Positions 1 through 11,299 of a DNA stretch of 64,000 nucleotides are shown in pieces. How positions within the stretch are numbered: the stretch's first letter is position 1; each line of letters begins with the position of its first letter. The stretch comes from Nectonema munidae (Eukaryota > Nematomorpha > Nectonematoida > Nectonematidae). Below the pieces are notes generated by a model that did not search any database, was not told the origin of the DNA, and saw only the letters and a program-made list of their open reading frames with translations. The position numbers and the translations under genes were made by a program. The stretch is taken from assembly GCA_030549495.1 (NCBI GenBank), contig JAUIRK010000855.1, positions 2,289,501-2,353,500 on the forward strand. Reading direction: 5' to 3'.

Positions 1-1422
1 TGTTTTGGAAGTTGTGTTTGGAGGTAAATAAAGGATCTCAATATTAGTAAGTGCAAGGCGTGAGTGAGAAGGAACATTATCTACTATGAGAGCAATCTTT
101 TTTTTGAAGCAGAATCGATAACGGTTTAATGTTATCAGCCAGCTTGTAAAAATCTGATATCATCCAGGCATTTTTATTGTTCCTGTATTTTGTTGGAAGA
201 GTTTTAACATTCTTGAAACAACGAGGCTTGGCTGATTTTCCAATCACCAAAAGTGGAACTTTGTCTGTACCATTCATGTTTGCACAGAGAAGAACAGTGA
301 ATCTCTCTTTGGACAACTTTCCAGATGAACACTGTTCGCCTTTAAGTGTAAGTGACTTGGAAGGAAGAAGTTTATAGAAAAGTCCTGCCTCATCAGCGTG
401 GTAAATACAATTTGGAGTGTACTTGTTAAGAAGTCTTGGTAAGAACGTGGAAACCCAGTTCTCAATTTAATCATCTGTTACACTTCTTGACTCTCCACAT
501 AGAGTACGAAAACATATGTTATGTCTATCCTTAAATTTTGTTAAACAACAGCCATCACTGCAAGTAAAGTTTGAGTGCTGAAAGTCTGATGCATACTTTG
601 CTGCCTTTTCTTGTAGCATCGGGCCTGAAACAGGAATATTTTGTGCCCGTGCGACTTTAAACCAAATGAGGAGGGCTTCTTCTACATCAGGATAGTGTGG
701 AAGACGAACACATTTAATTGAAGCATTTTTATTTTCATAGGCCTCATTTATTTCATCAGATTTTTTTTTATCCATGTTGACAATGTGTTCAACGGTATTC
801 CAAACTGTTTTGCAATTTGTGCCTTGGATTTTATGTTTTTTCTCAACCTCTAACAATGCCAAATACTTTGTCTCCATCTTATGTGAAGTTAGTTTGCGTT
901 TTATGTTTGGCATAATACGTAACACAAAAGAAAATGAAAATAAAGAAGCAAATGATGCACAGATGAATGTGTGTGACAAAAGTAAATACACAGATGATAG
1001 TATTGCTACATGAAACTATCTATGCTCCACTAGTATTTGATGTATACACTGCTGTGTTTGCCTACAAATGAAGGATTCAAAAAACTCATTCATTACAATC
1101 TGTCCAACGGAAAGCTTATTACATCAAATGACTGATTTTTCTTAACTTTAGCACATACAGAAACAATAGTGTCAAAAACGCATGCTTCAATAATTTCAAT
1201 TTAATCAATATGTTTTTGAAAATAACACTTTGACTTATAGAGAGAATACTGCTAGATTTTTTCATGCACGGAACTTGTGAAACGCTTCGAGATAAACGAA
1301 GTTTCGAGTTATTAAGTTCGAGATATCGTATTTAAATTAATATTGAAAAGGCCTCAAAGGGGAATTAAAAAAAACGTAGACTTAACGGAACTTTCGAATT
1401 TCGAGTGAACGAGAGTATACTG
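1..1422 (-). mobile_element. pogo/Tigger-type DNA transposon, cut by window edge
   Basis: Tc1/mariner-superfamily element of the pogo/Tigger branch. The interior encodes a CENP-B-like DDE transposase on the minus strand. The upstream end is the terminal inverted repeat: read on the minus strand it starts CAGTATACTCTCG at 1422 and is followed outward by TA at 1423-1424, the expected target dinucleotide. The stretch at about 1260-1422 between transposase and terminus carries several TTCGAG-type words typical of the subterminal region. The other end lies before position 1, so the TA on that side cannot be checked. Family placement is firm; the exact terminus is inferred from the TIR resemblance. 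Confidence 0.82.
77..913 (-). pseudogene. Tigger/pogo transposase, one in-frame stop and one frameshift
   Basis: Cut-and-paste transposase with an N-terminal CENP-B-type DNA-binding region and a C-terminal DDE nuclease. The likely start is the Met at 913 (MPNIKRKL). The helix-turn-helix part includes YPDVEEALLIWFK and GPMLQEKAAK. An ochre TAA at 467-469 interrupts the frame, which then continues without shift through NWVSTFLP and the first catalytic Asp in HADEAGLF to CANMNGTDKVPLLVIGKS. An eight-A run near 105 shifts the frame. The second catalytic Asp follows in the new frame (VDNVPSH, about 70-85), then LYLPPNTTS near position 20. One stop and one slip in over 270 codons suggest recent inactivation. 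The C-terminus is outside the window. Confidence 0.87.
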
Positions 1423-1606
1423 TATAAAGTTTTGGCGTGATATTCAAGAATTCCATTTTAAATACTTCTTTATACAGGATAAATATGTCGTTATTTATTA
1501 ATATTGGTTTGAAATCAAAATAGCCCGGATGTGTTGATAGACAAATGTTTCTTATTTTGGTTGATTTTTAAATGGAAAACGATTGAGGAACACCAATTCT
1601 AGATGA

Positions 1607-1712
1607 CCTATAAACACGTTACGGCATAATTCAGTGCTGAACAAGCAAGGACCTTGGAAACCTATAAACACGTTAGGGCATAATTCAGTGCTGAACAAGC
1701 AAGGACTTGGAA
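1607..1712. repeat. 54-bp tandem duplication
   Basis: Two head-to-tail copies of a unit starting CCTATAAACACGTTA (1607-1660 and 1661-1712). They differ by one substitution and a short indel near the end. The high identity points to a recent local duplication. No function is visible. Confidence 0.9.
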
Positions 1713-2289
1713 GGCGTGGAAGAAATCGACGAGAATAAACTATCAATTTATTTATTGCAAATTAATTTATGATGAGTACAAATAAGGGATATAGTCAAGA
1801 TTGTTTTAAGTAATGTGTGTTTTAATAAAATTCAAACAACAATAACGTGTATACATATATATGTGTGTGTATGCATAGAGATATCGGCTGTGTGTCAAAC
1901 ATTGAAAACAAAGTAAATCAAATGGGATTAATTATTATTTTATTAGAATTTGCGTGTAAGAACACATGTGCTTTCGAAAAAATAAACGCTAACTTTAAAA
2001 TCATGAATAGTGTGTAAAGGGGTTTGAAGGATTATATATACGTTCTCTTATGTAAATTTAAAAAAGGTGTGACTACACTCTTCTTAGATTGATGGTGTGT
2101 GTGCACGGGTTGAGAGAAAATAAATCGCCATTTGTGCAGATGAAGTAAGGAGGCGCAAAATGGAATTGGAAAAAAGAAAACCGAAAAAGAGCGTGATGAA
2201 AAATAGGAAGAAAGTAACTAAAATTTTTGTTGCTGTTTTTTGGGCATTGAAAAAGGTGTCAAGAAGAAAAGTGATGAGGGAGAAATTCC
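1713..2289. other. 3' flank of glycogenin gene, no gene seen
   Basis: No coding signal was found. On the minus strand, AATAAA occurs at 1936-1941 and again near 1749. Either could be the polyadenylation signal of the glycogenin transcript, giving a 3' UTR of roughly 350-540 bases. This is a positional guess only. A short (TG/TA)n stretch lies at about 1850-1872. Confidence 0.4.
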
Positions 2290-2514
2290 TTAAATGTTAT
2301 GATTGTTGGAATTGTTGATAGCTTGTTTAGCGGATTCTATTTGAGCGTGGATATGAGCTTGGATATTTTCAAAGGAGTCGGATCCCATGTAGTCAATGAA
2401 TCCGGCGTCCCATTGGGCTTTGCGCATTGATTCGTCCGTACTTCCAGGCGACGCATTGCAGAAACCCACGGAGTGAGAATTGAGAGAACTGGATGAGCCA
2501 CAAGAGATAGGCGC
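2290..2514 (-). CDS. Gyg: glycogenin terminal exon with glycogen-synthase-binding tail
   Basis: Acceptor GCTTAAG precedes 2514; the frame is phase 0 and ends with TAA at 2290-2292. The first half is a Ser-rich linker ([11 protein letters not shown]), variable across the family. The second half, [20 protein letters not shown], corresponds to the conserved C-terminal motif that docks glycogen synthase. A short Asn-rich end (NNSNNHNI) follows. Confidence 0.93.
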   Translation of the reverse strand, partial: APISCGSSSSLNSHSVGFCNASPGSTDESMRKAQWDAGFIDYMGSDSFENIQAHIHAQIESAKQAINNSNNHNI

Positions 2515-5500
2515 CTTAAGCATAAACAGCATTACTTATAAAGTGTTATAACATAAGAATAGGAAACTTAACATCCGATTAATTTATAAGGACTCTCTTT
2601 GTTTTAAAATGTAATTCCCTGATACATTAACAAATACTTCATTAATCTATGAATTTTGTGAGTCTCGTGGAAGTAGGACAAGAAGTTTATGGAGTTCAGT
2701 CTCAGATAAAATAAATAACTAGCGCGAGAAATTTATTAATTCATGTTTGCCATTATGTATTTCTTATATTGTCTAACATCATACACGAGAAAAAGGCAAC
2801 GTTCACAAAACTTCAATGTCAGCTTTGTCGGATGTAGAGGCAAGAGGTTGTTCACTAACAAATTCGCATCTTAGAGCTTCTCTGTTGTTATTTTAACTGC
2901 ATGTTCTTCCAAAGAGAATGATTTTTTAGTTATATTTTAATACATATTGTTTTATTAAAAGAATTAATTAGCTTAATGACTTAAGAAAAGAAAATAAGAG
3001 TATTCAAAGGGGTAAACTTACATTTGGTTCAAGACAAGGCCTAACACATTTGGAGTAAATGTCCCACCAAGAAAGAATGTATTTGCTTTGATAGCATTGC
3101 AAGCCATTTGTGTCCTCTTTGATGACCAGAGCTCCGGTTGAGAAATTGTAGGTGTGATCCCAAGGCTTCACACTACCCAAAAAATGGACAACTTTCACGT
3201 TGGAAGAAAATCTACGTAACACAAAAGGAATCGCACATTAACACAAAAGCTTCTCCACGAACATCAATTCCGAAGCGTTTCGTGATGAGACGAAGATTAA
3301 CGAACAAATATCGACAAGTCAACGAATCGAACTAAAACTTATTAAAACAATTTCAAATAGGCACATCTAAAATACTTCAAGAATTAGCAACCCTTTTTTG
3401 TCGAACGGGTCACTGGTGACCCAAGTTAAAATAAGTTTGAAATGCCGAAAAGGTCACCGGTAACAATTAACATTTCTTTGGTTACAAGGTCATTTCCACT
3501 CCATTATTATCCTTGTGCATCGTGCTACATCCTTGCATATGATTGAATGCGATATGCATATAACGGATTTCATCGAAATATTGATTTTCATCACTAACTA
3601 GCTTCACTTTTTCTACTGCCAACTGCTTGACATGGTAAAAGTTTTTACACTATTTCTTCCATAATAACGTTACAAAATGCATAACGCACGTTCAAATAAT
3701 ACGAAGAGTGTTCGCCTCCAATATTTAAAGTACTCCAAAATAAAAGATATCCTTCTCTTGATTTTTTATGTGAAAATATTTAAAAATGGGCCATTCTCAT
3801 AAATTTCAGGTTACCTAGTTAATTATTGGAATAATGCTTAGATTTTAGATTTTTTTTCATGAAATTTAGTTGAGTAATTGTGTAGTAGATTTTCATGAAT
3901 CAAAATTGTATTTTTATTTCTCTTTACTCATTTTTGAGTGCAAAAGATTGAGAGATTTGATATTTATGAAAAAATAAGTGGAGTGATTTTGGAAAGTTAT
4001 GAATTTCACTTTTAGTTCCATCAGTTTTGTAGGAATGAAAGCACATCTATCTTTACATTCAATTAGATCACTCTTATCAATTCAAAGTCAATTATTACTT
4101 AGTTCTATGAAGCATTTTATTACACTTTCAAAAATAGAGATTTAGATGATTAAATGCTATTTTTGTTATAGTAAATGATAACAGTCTACGTCATACATTT
4201 TTAGTATAGAATCGATCTCTAACTGCATGTGTTTTCTCATTATCATAATTATTTATTGTAATTCTGGTTGTTTTTTTTTTGCCTTTTTGAGTAAGAATGA
4301 TTAATAAGAATTAGAATTAATAAGTCTACATCGTTTAGTATAAAAGTTTAAGCTATTATTATTGGAGTAAGACTTGGCTATTTTTGAGGTTTAGTTAGTT
4401 TACTTTCTAGAGTTAAAATTCAAAAATCAATTTATGTTTTGCTTCAATTTTTCAAGATCTTTTATCTAAGTTTTATTAATTGTTGGAAAAAAACAATAAT
4501 AAAAATGAAATTAGTTTGCTCAAACAAAATTAACCATAACTTCACACTTCAAGTTTAACTGTAATTGTGCGTCTCACAATTGAAGATTAAAGGTTATAAC
4601 CCATTACTGCTCAAAATATATTGAAACGAGTTATAAGTCTTATTTCCCTCATGAATTGACTCCAAAATGTATATTAGACTTTAAAAAACAAGAAAAAATT
4701 TCATTATAAGGATGCTTTGAAAAATTTTACATCCCACTTCTGGGATGATGGATGATGGGCACAGAAAGCTCTATGTTTGAAGTTTTGAAAAAAAAAATTT
4801 TAAATCCAAAAAAGTTTTTAGAATTGTTTTCAAATCAAAATTCATGTAGTGAAACATCACAATGTGTACAATATTTTTTTCGCAGAATTGTTGGATATTT
4901 CTTGATGCCATGTAACGATCTCCATGTGAAAAACGGATATCTTCTCCAACTTTATTCCTGTTAATTCTGTTTTAACGTTAAAAGACTGTTATTTTTCTTC
5001 TAAAGTCGAGCAAAGAAATGTAGTTTTATTCTTATTGCAAATTTGTAAAATCCTCCATGAATTAACTAAGTTTAATCTAACATTTTGGTGCATATTGGCC
5101 ACCACCACCTTTTAGATCGGAAACGTAATCTGTAGAGAGAAGGGACTTTACACAATAAATCTACACCACCCATATTTGCGTTATAACTAAACATTCGATG
5201 CAAAATTTAAAGAGTTACTTCTTTTTTTTATCTATTCGCGATTATCATTTGTAACCAACATAACTAGCTTATTTTCAATCCGATTTATAAAAAAACAAAA
5301 CATTCACTGTGCTAAATCTAAAATGATAAAGACTTGTCTTTTTTCCATTTCCACGTTCGACATCACTGGACAGTTTTTTGTTCTTACTTCAGGAATTATC
5401 TCGGTAGCTTTCATCCCCCTGTGATTATTTATGTTTACATTTCAGAAAGATACTTTGAACAATATCATTGAGTACATTGAAGAAAATGAAGTTATTAATA

Positions 5501-8500
5501 GCGAAGTGATGAAGATTAGGGTGAAGAAGACGATCCTGATATAAATCATTTATCAGGAAATCAATTGAACGCCGAAGCTGAGCTTGTTTTACTCGTTCAT
5601 ACCGAAAATGAATCTTTGATCACTACAAGAAGTAAAAGAAAATGCCATGACAGATCGTGGGTTAGAGGTGACGGTACAGTAAATTGAAAATGATAATTGA
5701 TTTTTCAAATCTTTAAGCTAATCAAAGAACAAGAATCTTATCCCTACAGAAGAAGAACTTCTTCTTTATTGGTATCATAATTCTAATGGGATACCATAAG
5801 CTTGCGCAATGGCGAATGTATTGGAATAAGTCGTAGGATTGCAACGTGAAATTAGTTTCAGAATCAATGCGTCGAGATAGATTTGAAGAAATTAAAAAAT
5901 TTCTTCATTTATCAAACAATGACGACTTAAAGTGATAAATTCGCTAAGTCCCTTCTGTTGTTTCACAACTGAACGAAATTTTCATAAGAAATCAATCTTA
6001 TTCAGAAATTAACAACGGTTTGGCTACAAACAATGGAGTGATTGTGTGCAACCTGGCTATGTGGTGAATTTCGATTTTTATCAAGAAAAAAATACCACAT
6101 TGACTTCCAAGTTTTTCTCATTTTCATTAGGAGGAAGTGTAGTTTTGGGCTTCGTTCAAAAAAATTTGGAGTTTTGCGACAATATATATCACTTTATTGC
6201 TGACAACTTTTTTCAGCTTTAAAACTTTTTCAAGAAATGGCCTCGTTGAATCAAAAATTCACTTAAACACTAGAAGGAACAGATTGAATCAAATTCCTTT
6301 TTTATCTAAAAAAGAAATTGGCAAAAAACCAAGAGGCTTCCATGAAGTATATACGTAAAATCTGAACGGCCTTTCCATTTGTCATTGGCAAGACAACAGA
6401 GAAGTCTTTGTTGGGTCAAATAGTTTAAATACAATCCCGATTGAAGAAGTTCAGCGATATTCCAAGGCATTGAAGAAAAAAATTAAAATTCCAATTCCTT
6501 CTTCTGTCAAGTTTTATAATACCCAAATGGGATGGGCGGATGATAGAATGAACGAAAAAAATGGGTTTGAAAGAGTTTTTAAAATTCGAAATCATTTTCT
6601 TTGCATAACTCAGAAAACAAACAAGAGGTAAAGACATTTGCTAGAAATACTCTGTTTTAGTGACTTCATTGAGAACATTTTTTAACCCATCAGGTATCAG
6701 CACTGGGTATCAATTACTTCTCGAGATTTTTGCTTAAACCAGAGTCTGAAAACTAGAACAACAAGAAACTGCTTGAGCATGGTCAGTACCCACTCAAAGT
6801 CCATGTTCCAGCACAATACCATGTGCTTTAAAAAACTTTCCACCCTGTCAAATATTTCTCTTGCAGTGGTTCTACTGCATAGAGTTTCGCAATACCAGGT
6901 GTTTGTCATATACATATTGGAGATAAACGCAAGGCTAATTTAAGTTTGCAGCCTCCGTCGTTAGCTAAATTGCAAATAATTGAAAATCGAATTCCGTCTC
7001 AATTAAAACCACCTGCGACATATGGCATCAGACTTCTTTTCTACTAGCCTTCTAACTCTATTGTTAGACAAGAAGATACGCTTCAACTTTTCAAGTTAAG
7101 AACTTAGCACATTCCATCTTTGTAACAAGTAGTATAAAGTATGTTGTGGACTTTTTGACAAGTTATTTTTTTTGAAACCACTTGAATGCTTGCAAACCAC
7201 ACTCAATATTTTGCAAAAAAATTCTGTTATCAAACCTCGATCTGTGCAATCGTTCAGCTTAACGTTTAAAATAGTCAATAGACTGAACTTAAGTGCTTCA
7301 TTTCCAGTGCAAGCTTCATCAGTTTTTATAAAAAATAAATTAAAAAAAATACAAACTTTCAAAGTTAAAACAAGACTTATCAAAAAATACTTATTTTTTT
7401 TCAGGTTTTTAAAAAAAAAAGAGCTCAAAGTTTTTTGATAAAGATTTTCAAAATGTAAAATATTTTAGACTAAATTATTATTTCTTTTAAATGTAACTTA
7501 TTGGCAAAAATCTTCAATGACCCAATATGGTTAAGATATGTTGCACAAAGCAATTCACTGAGTGACAACTTCTCGGTCCCCATGGAACTGTTTTGCGATC
7601 TTTTAGGTGACCGCGGACTCCAGTTTGAGAAGCACTGGGCCAGAATGTAGTGATGCAACCAGAATTACAAACACGGTAATTTGATTTGATTTGGTGTTTA
7701 CAGTACAAGTGTAATGTCGGGTAATAAAAGTATAATCTTTTATAATAAATTTAGAAAATTATAAAGAAAAAAGTTCGCCCCACCTCCAAAAACATGAGCT
7801 TCTAGTTTTTTAACTTGTCTACAACAACTAAACGTTTGGAAAAGGTAAAAACAAAATAGACATTACAATGTCACAAAGTAGAAATAATGTATACATTCAA
7901 AAATGAAGAAAAATCGGTTAGCGTTATTTGTCAACGATCTCAAAACTCCAGTCCATTTATGGATGTAGTATATTTTTCAAAAAAAAACGGTACTGATATG
8001 GAAGCTCATATGTACTAGCTCTTTTGTCGATAGTATTTTTTAACACGGGCTATTTTCTGTATCGAACAATGAGGAAAGTAGGCTTGCTGCGGGATCGAAC
8101 CCAAGCCCTTGAGTTATCGAAATGCAGCAGTAGTACTCACGACCCCAAATCTTTTGGGAGATGCTAGAATGTAGCAGACCCAACAGTACGATATTTAATG
8201 TAAAAAGAATATACTTTTGATATGCCGTCAGGTAGGAGTAAACAGAACTAGATGCCATGTTGTAAGTGAATGGAAGATGTTTTTTAATGTCATCGGTGGA
8301 CCATGTAGAAAAGTAGGAATTGAGCAAGCCTTGATCAGCACCTAAAAAGAGAGAAGTCAATTTTTCTGCAAACCCAAAAATCATTACCAATTTTTTGAAT
8401 TAATTTTATCATCAACTTTTCTGTTTTTTGTCTGAAGTTTTTTTAGGTCAAAAGAAAGTAAACTTTCTTGATACTTCACTTCATCAAGCTTCTTTGAAGA

Positions 8501-10852
8501 AGCGAAATATATAATTTTGCATTAAAAAAAATTTGTTCCAAATAAAAACATTTTATTCTTCATTATATTATATTATATTAGTTTTTTTTTTTAATTATAA
8601 TAAACTTTGTCTTTTTCTTCTATATATTAATTCCGTAAATTTGATTGCAAAATTATTGTTTCTTTTTTCACCACAATCACAAAAATTTTGCCACTACCCG
8701 AAATGTTTTTTAAATGTTATGATTGAATTCAATCAGGTTGTAATTGAATGTTTAAGAAACTAATTTCGCGTTCTTAACACCGAGTACTCGTTTTAACGGT
8801 AATGAGGCAAAAGTAGCTTACCATCGTAACTGCCATCAGAAAGAGCTAACGAAACAATGTCTTGGTAGGTTTTGAGGGAAGGAACGAAAACAAAAACGCC
8901 CGAGTTGAAGCAGTCCGGCCAGCCGATGTCTGGAGTAGCGGAGAGTTCTTCTCTCTCAAAGATGTCATCGATGTTTTGCAGAACCTTTGAAAAAAAGAAT
9001 AAACTTAGATCAAGAACAAAAATAATGATAAATAAAAAAAACTTTTTTTAAATATAAAAAAATTGAATTAATCATTTGATATCTCACGGTCAAATTTAAA
9101 ACACAAATTTTTATAAACAAATCTCTGCTGTATCGATGTCAGATGCACGGTTGGTTGACCTAAGGAAGGCCCTTTGTGACCGTTGTAAAAGTTTTCTGGG
9201 TTCGGCGCTAGTCACGGCTCCCCCATCAAAATTAACGTGATGAATTTGAAATTGCTTTGACGCAAAATATATATAATAGTAGACTAACAAGGCAGTCAGC
9301 GTCTAAGAAACAACACTTCTTGAATTGAGTCAACTTCCAACAATGGATCTTGGTGAAGGTTATGCCCAATTCTGGTCGCTTCATCAAATTCAAGTTCTCC
9401 TCATCCTTGCTATCCATGACGTCTACAACTTCCACCAAGTCATATACACTTTTTAGGAGATTCCTAAAAATAATTTCAAGTATAAATTCGTGTATATTAT
9501 AAGGATAAAGCCGAACAAAGCGTATATTATGTTTTATAAACTGGAATATATTCATAACTAAATTAGAACATATGAGTTATTTTAGTGGGTTGATTTGTCA
9601 AATAAATAGTAATTAGTGCTAAATTGCATCTTGTTTTCTCTAGCTATCAATTTTAGGACTCTTGAAACACGTGCGGACTTTGCATTTCCACCAGTAAACG
9701 AGGAACTCAAAGAAAGAAAAAGGATGCATGAATCAATAATTATGTGGGATAACATCAAATTGAACAAAATCAAAAGGACCAGGTTACTAGTCATAACTAT
9801 GTAAAATCGGGATATGTCGGATTTGCACTATTACAATTAAATTAATTTGATTAATTTTTTAAAGATCAGTCGAATAGAACATAATCTTTAAAATTAATTC
9901 AAGAGATCATCAAAAGAGTAATTTTTCAATTTAAAAAATAATCAAAATTTAGGAATACGAAAATTAGAATTTGAAAATTATAATATTAACAATTCTTGAA
10001 AAATTATATTTGAGTTTGGTAATACAAATAAATTTAAAAAAAACAAAACATTGAGAAAAGAAGTGTTTTTGTAATTTTACTTGATAAATAAAAAATAAAA
10101 AAAAAAATAAAACAAATTATAAAAAATTTTTGAATAAATAAAAAAAAGCAGATGTGTTAGAAAAGTTTGATAAAGTTATTTTTTATTGAAAATATTTTTA
10201 ATATTTTTTAGAATTGTGAATTTTCTTTTGATTTCTGCTTCTAGGAATCTAAAAATGATCCGATATATATTCAATACCGAATCCATTATATGTGATTTTT
10301 AATAAGAAAAATGTAAGAAATAATAAGAATTTGCGTTTAAAAATCTTTTATATCAAATCAATGCTCTGCATTTTCTGGGATGAAATGGATTAATCCCTTA
10401 GCGATCAAATGACCGGAACATTTTAGAATTTTTCTGAGTGATTTAAAGATGATATTCAAAAAAACATGACGTTTTTTTATTTTAACGAACGAATTTCATC
10501 GTAAGAAAAGCAGGCAATATTTTAAGAAACTTGATATAAAAGTCGCTTAAATTCAAGTAATCGTGGGCTTCAATTAAAACAGAAAATGGGATGAAATGGA
10601 CGAATCCTTTAAATGATTTTGTAGGTGATAGTCAACTCTGGACATCGTTAACCGGCTAAAAATAACAGTGATGTCTTTCTGCTTGGATTTAAAAGTAGGA
10701 TGAAAAAGATACGAACACAATTGGTGAAGAAACTTGGGGCGTGATCATGATGACGAGGGATCGTGACGTAGACACTATTCTGAGCGAGTGAGCCAAGACA
10801 AGAGCACCCTTCGCATATGTGTCATTCGTTGCAAGTGTGACGTAAGCTTGAT
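2290..10852 (-). CDS. Gyg: glycogenin (self-glucosylating primer of glycogen synthesis), multi-exon
   Basis: Cytosolic GT8 glycosyltransferase that transfers glucose from UDP-glucose to its own tyrosine and extends a short primer for glycogen synthase. Coding exons on the minus strand are 10717-10852, 9289-9463, 8822-8984, 8215-8341, 3022-3211 and 2290-2514. Their phases (1,2,0,1,2,0) chain without error. With a usual seven-base first exon the product would be 340 residues, normal for the family. On that numbering FLDAD places the metal-binding pair at D102/D104. GADQG gives D163, SVYSYL gives acceptor Y195, and [11 protein letters not shown] gives H212 and K218, all the expected positions. 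The C-terminal [11 protein letters not shown] matches the conserved glycogen-synthase-binding tail. No stop or frameshift is present, so the gene looks functional. Exon 1 was not located; the 5' end is therefore open. Confidence 0.94.
3022..3211 (-). CDS. Gyg: glycogenin exon 6
   Basis: Acceptor TTACGTAG precedes 3211 and a consensus donor GTAAGT follows 3022. Encodes [18 protein letters not shown], the last metal/UDP-contact region with His212 and Lys218, then a divergent loop and [17 protein letters not shown]. It is separated from exon 5 by a 5003-base intron, ten times larger than most others, mainly because of transposon insertions. Confidence 0.95.
3212..5449. other. glycogenin intron 5, distal part, no gene seen
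   Basis: AT-rich intronic sequence between exon 6 and the piggyBac relic. No exon, transposon end or tandem array was recognised. The short frame at 4752-4964 has no family resemblance and is taken as chance. Confidence 0.5.
5450..7010 (+). pseudogene. piggyBac-type transposase relic
   Basis: Decayed PGBD/piggyBac transposase inside glycogenin intron 5, opposite in strand to the host gene. Recognisable blocks in order, in shifting frames: an acidic N-terminal part (about 5450-5640), [17 protein letters not shown] (about 5870-5930), [12 protein letters not shown] and [13 protein letters not shown] (6048-6160), FIADNFF (6190-6215), a [12 protein letters not shown] block (about 6385-6425) and [13 protein letters not shown] (about 6508-6546). 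The second and third catalytic Asp (IADNFF, GWAD) are present. The first, expected in a CD-type pair before GYVVNFD, appears replaced by Val. Many stops and shifts make it non-functional. TTAA-flanked ends were not found. Confidence 0.85.
7520..7637. mobile_element. hAT transposon end (right terminus fragment)
   Basis: Read on the minus strand it starts CAGTGCTTCTCAAACTGGA at 7637 and runs on with GTCCGCGGTC, a hAT-superfamily terminal repeat of the same kind as the element at 35218-36375. The matching other end was not found nearby, so this is a truncated copy in the glycogenin intron. No target duplication could be paired. Confidence 0.6.
8056..8146 (-). repeat. tRNA-derived SINE, diverged copy
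   Basis: Diverged member of the SINE family best seen at 31064-31192. On the minus strand the B-box-like GGTTCGATCCC is intact, with the downstream AAGCCTACTTTCCTCAT also matching. The 5' head is altered. It sits 69 bases beyond the exon 5 donor in glycogenin intron 5. Confidence 0.75.
8215..8341 (-). CDS. Gyg: glycogenin exon 5, carries acceptor tyrosine
   Basis: Acceptor CTCTTTTTAG precedes 8341 and donor GTATAT follows 8215. Encodes [22 protein letters not shown] and SVYSYLTAY. The first Tyr of VYSY falls at residue 195 with a seven-base exon 1, the family's autoglucosylation site. The Asp in GADQG is the catalytic D163. A SINE lies just beyond the donor in the next intron. Confidence 0.95.
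8822..8984 (-). CDS. Gyg: glycogenin exon 4
   Basis: Acceptor TTTCAAAG precedes 8984 and donor GTAAGC follows 8822. Encodes [32 protein letters not shown] and LSDGSYD, a highly conserved part of the GT8 fold lining the sugar site. Ends in phase 1, splitting a Gly codon with exon 5. Confidence 0.95.
9289..9463 (-). CDS. Gyg: glycogenin exon 3, carries DxD motif
   Basis: Acceptor TTATTTTTAG precedes 9463 and donor GTTAGT follows 9289. Encodes the stretch with [27 protein letters not shown] and, at the very end, FLDADCL. The two Asp residues bind Mn2+ and UDP-glucose in this family. A Cys replaces the usual Thr after the motif, a position not known to be catalytic. Confidence 0.94.
10717..10852 (-). 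CDS. Gyg: glycogenin exon 2 (first located coding exon)
   Basis: Follows a polypyrimidine tract and acceptor AG at 10853-10854. It begins with AT, completing a GAT (Asp) codon from exon 1, the same phase-1 junction known in vertebrate glycogenin genes. It encodes the first beta strand and nucleotide-binding part, including [20 protein letters not shown] and ITPQVSS. The donor was chosen at 10715-10716 (GTTCGT), because only this phase-2 end joins the next exon in frame. That donor is weaker than the others, and a stronger GTATCT five bases on would break the frame. Confidence 0.88.
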
Positions 10853-10997
10853 CTAAAAAGGTATAGGAAGATGAAGGATTAAGTGTGCATGCACATTGAA
10901 TCCAAGACGACTGAATTAAGAGACCATATGTCATTTAAGTATTTCAATGTATGGGTGTCTGATGTCAATATGTATTCGTATGTATGTATGAAGGTAA

Positions 10998-11142
10998 GGT
11001 AAAGGTATAACCATAGGGTATTTTCATCGAGAAGGCACAATTGCGCCGCTTGTATCGAACTATGAGCAAAGCAGGCTTGATGCGGAATCGAACCCAAGAC
11101 CTTGAGTTATCGAATCCAGCATCTAACCAACCCTACTCACGC
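10998..11142 (-). repeat. tRNA-derived SINE, nearly complete
   Basis: Copy of the same SINE family in minus orientation, with head GAGTAGGGTTGGTTAGATGC, B box GGTTCGATTCC and tail TGCCTTCTCGATGAAAA. The end segment with ATACCTTTACCTTACC is shared with the copy at 37831-37977, showing that these two belong to one subfamily with a longer 3' end. Confidence 0.85.
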
Positions 11143-11201
11143 GTATTCAGCGGGAAAGGAGGTCATTGGGCCAAACCAACTTCTAATGAAGCATTTTTTA
11201 T

Positions 11202-11295
11202 GAGGTGTTTTCATCGAGAAGGCACAATTGCGCTGCTTGTATCGAACTATGAGGAAAGTAGGCTTGATGCGGGATCGAACCCAAGACCTTGAGTT
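11202..11295 (-). repeat. tRNA-derived SINE, 5'-truncated
   Basis: Second copy within 60 bases of the previous one and in the same orientation, missing the tRNA-like 5' head beyond AACTCAAGGTC. Its B box (GGTTCGATCCC) is intact. Close spacing suggests either two insertions or a partial local duplication. Confidence 0.85.
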
Positions 11296-11299
11296 GCTA

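Noticed and set aside
7096..7438. 110-residue and 88-residue opposite-strand frames near the piggyBac relic
   Set aside because: Low-complexity Lys/Asn/Phe composition from AT-rich DNA and mutual overlap; chance frames.
2290..10852. Glycogenin as a pseudogene
   Set aside because: All located exons are open, splice sites and phases agree, and all catalytic residues are kept; only the tiny first exon is unlocated.
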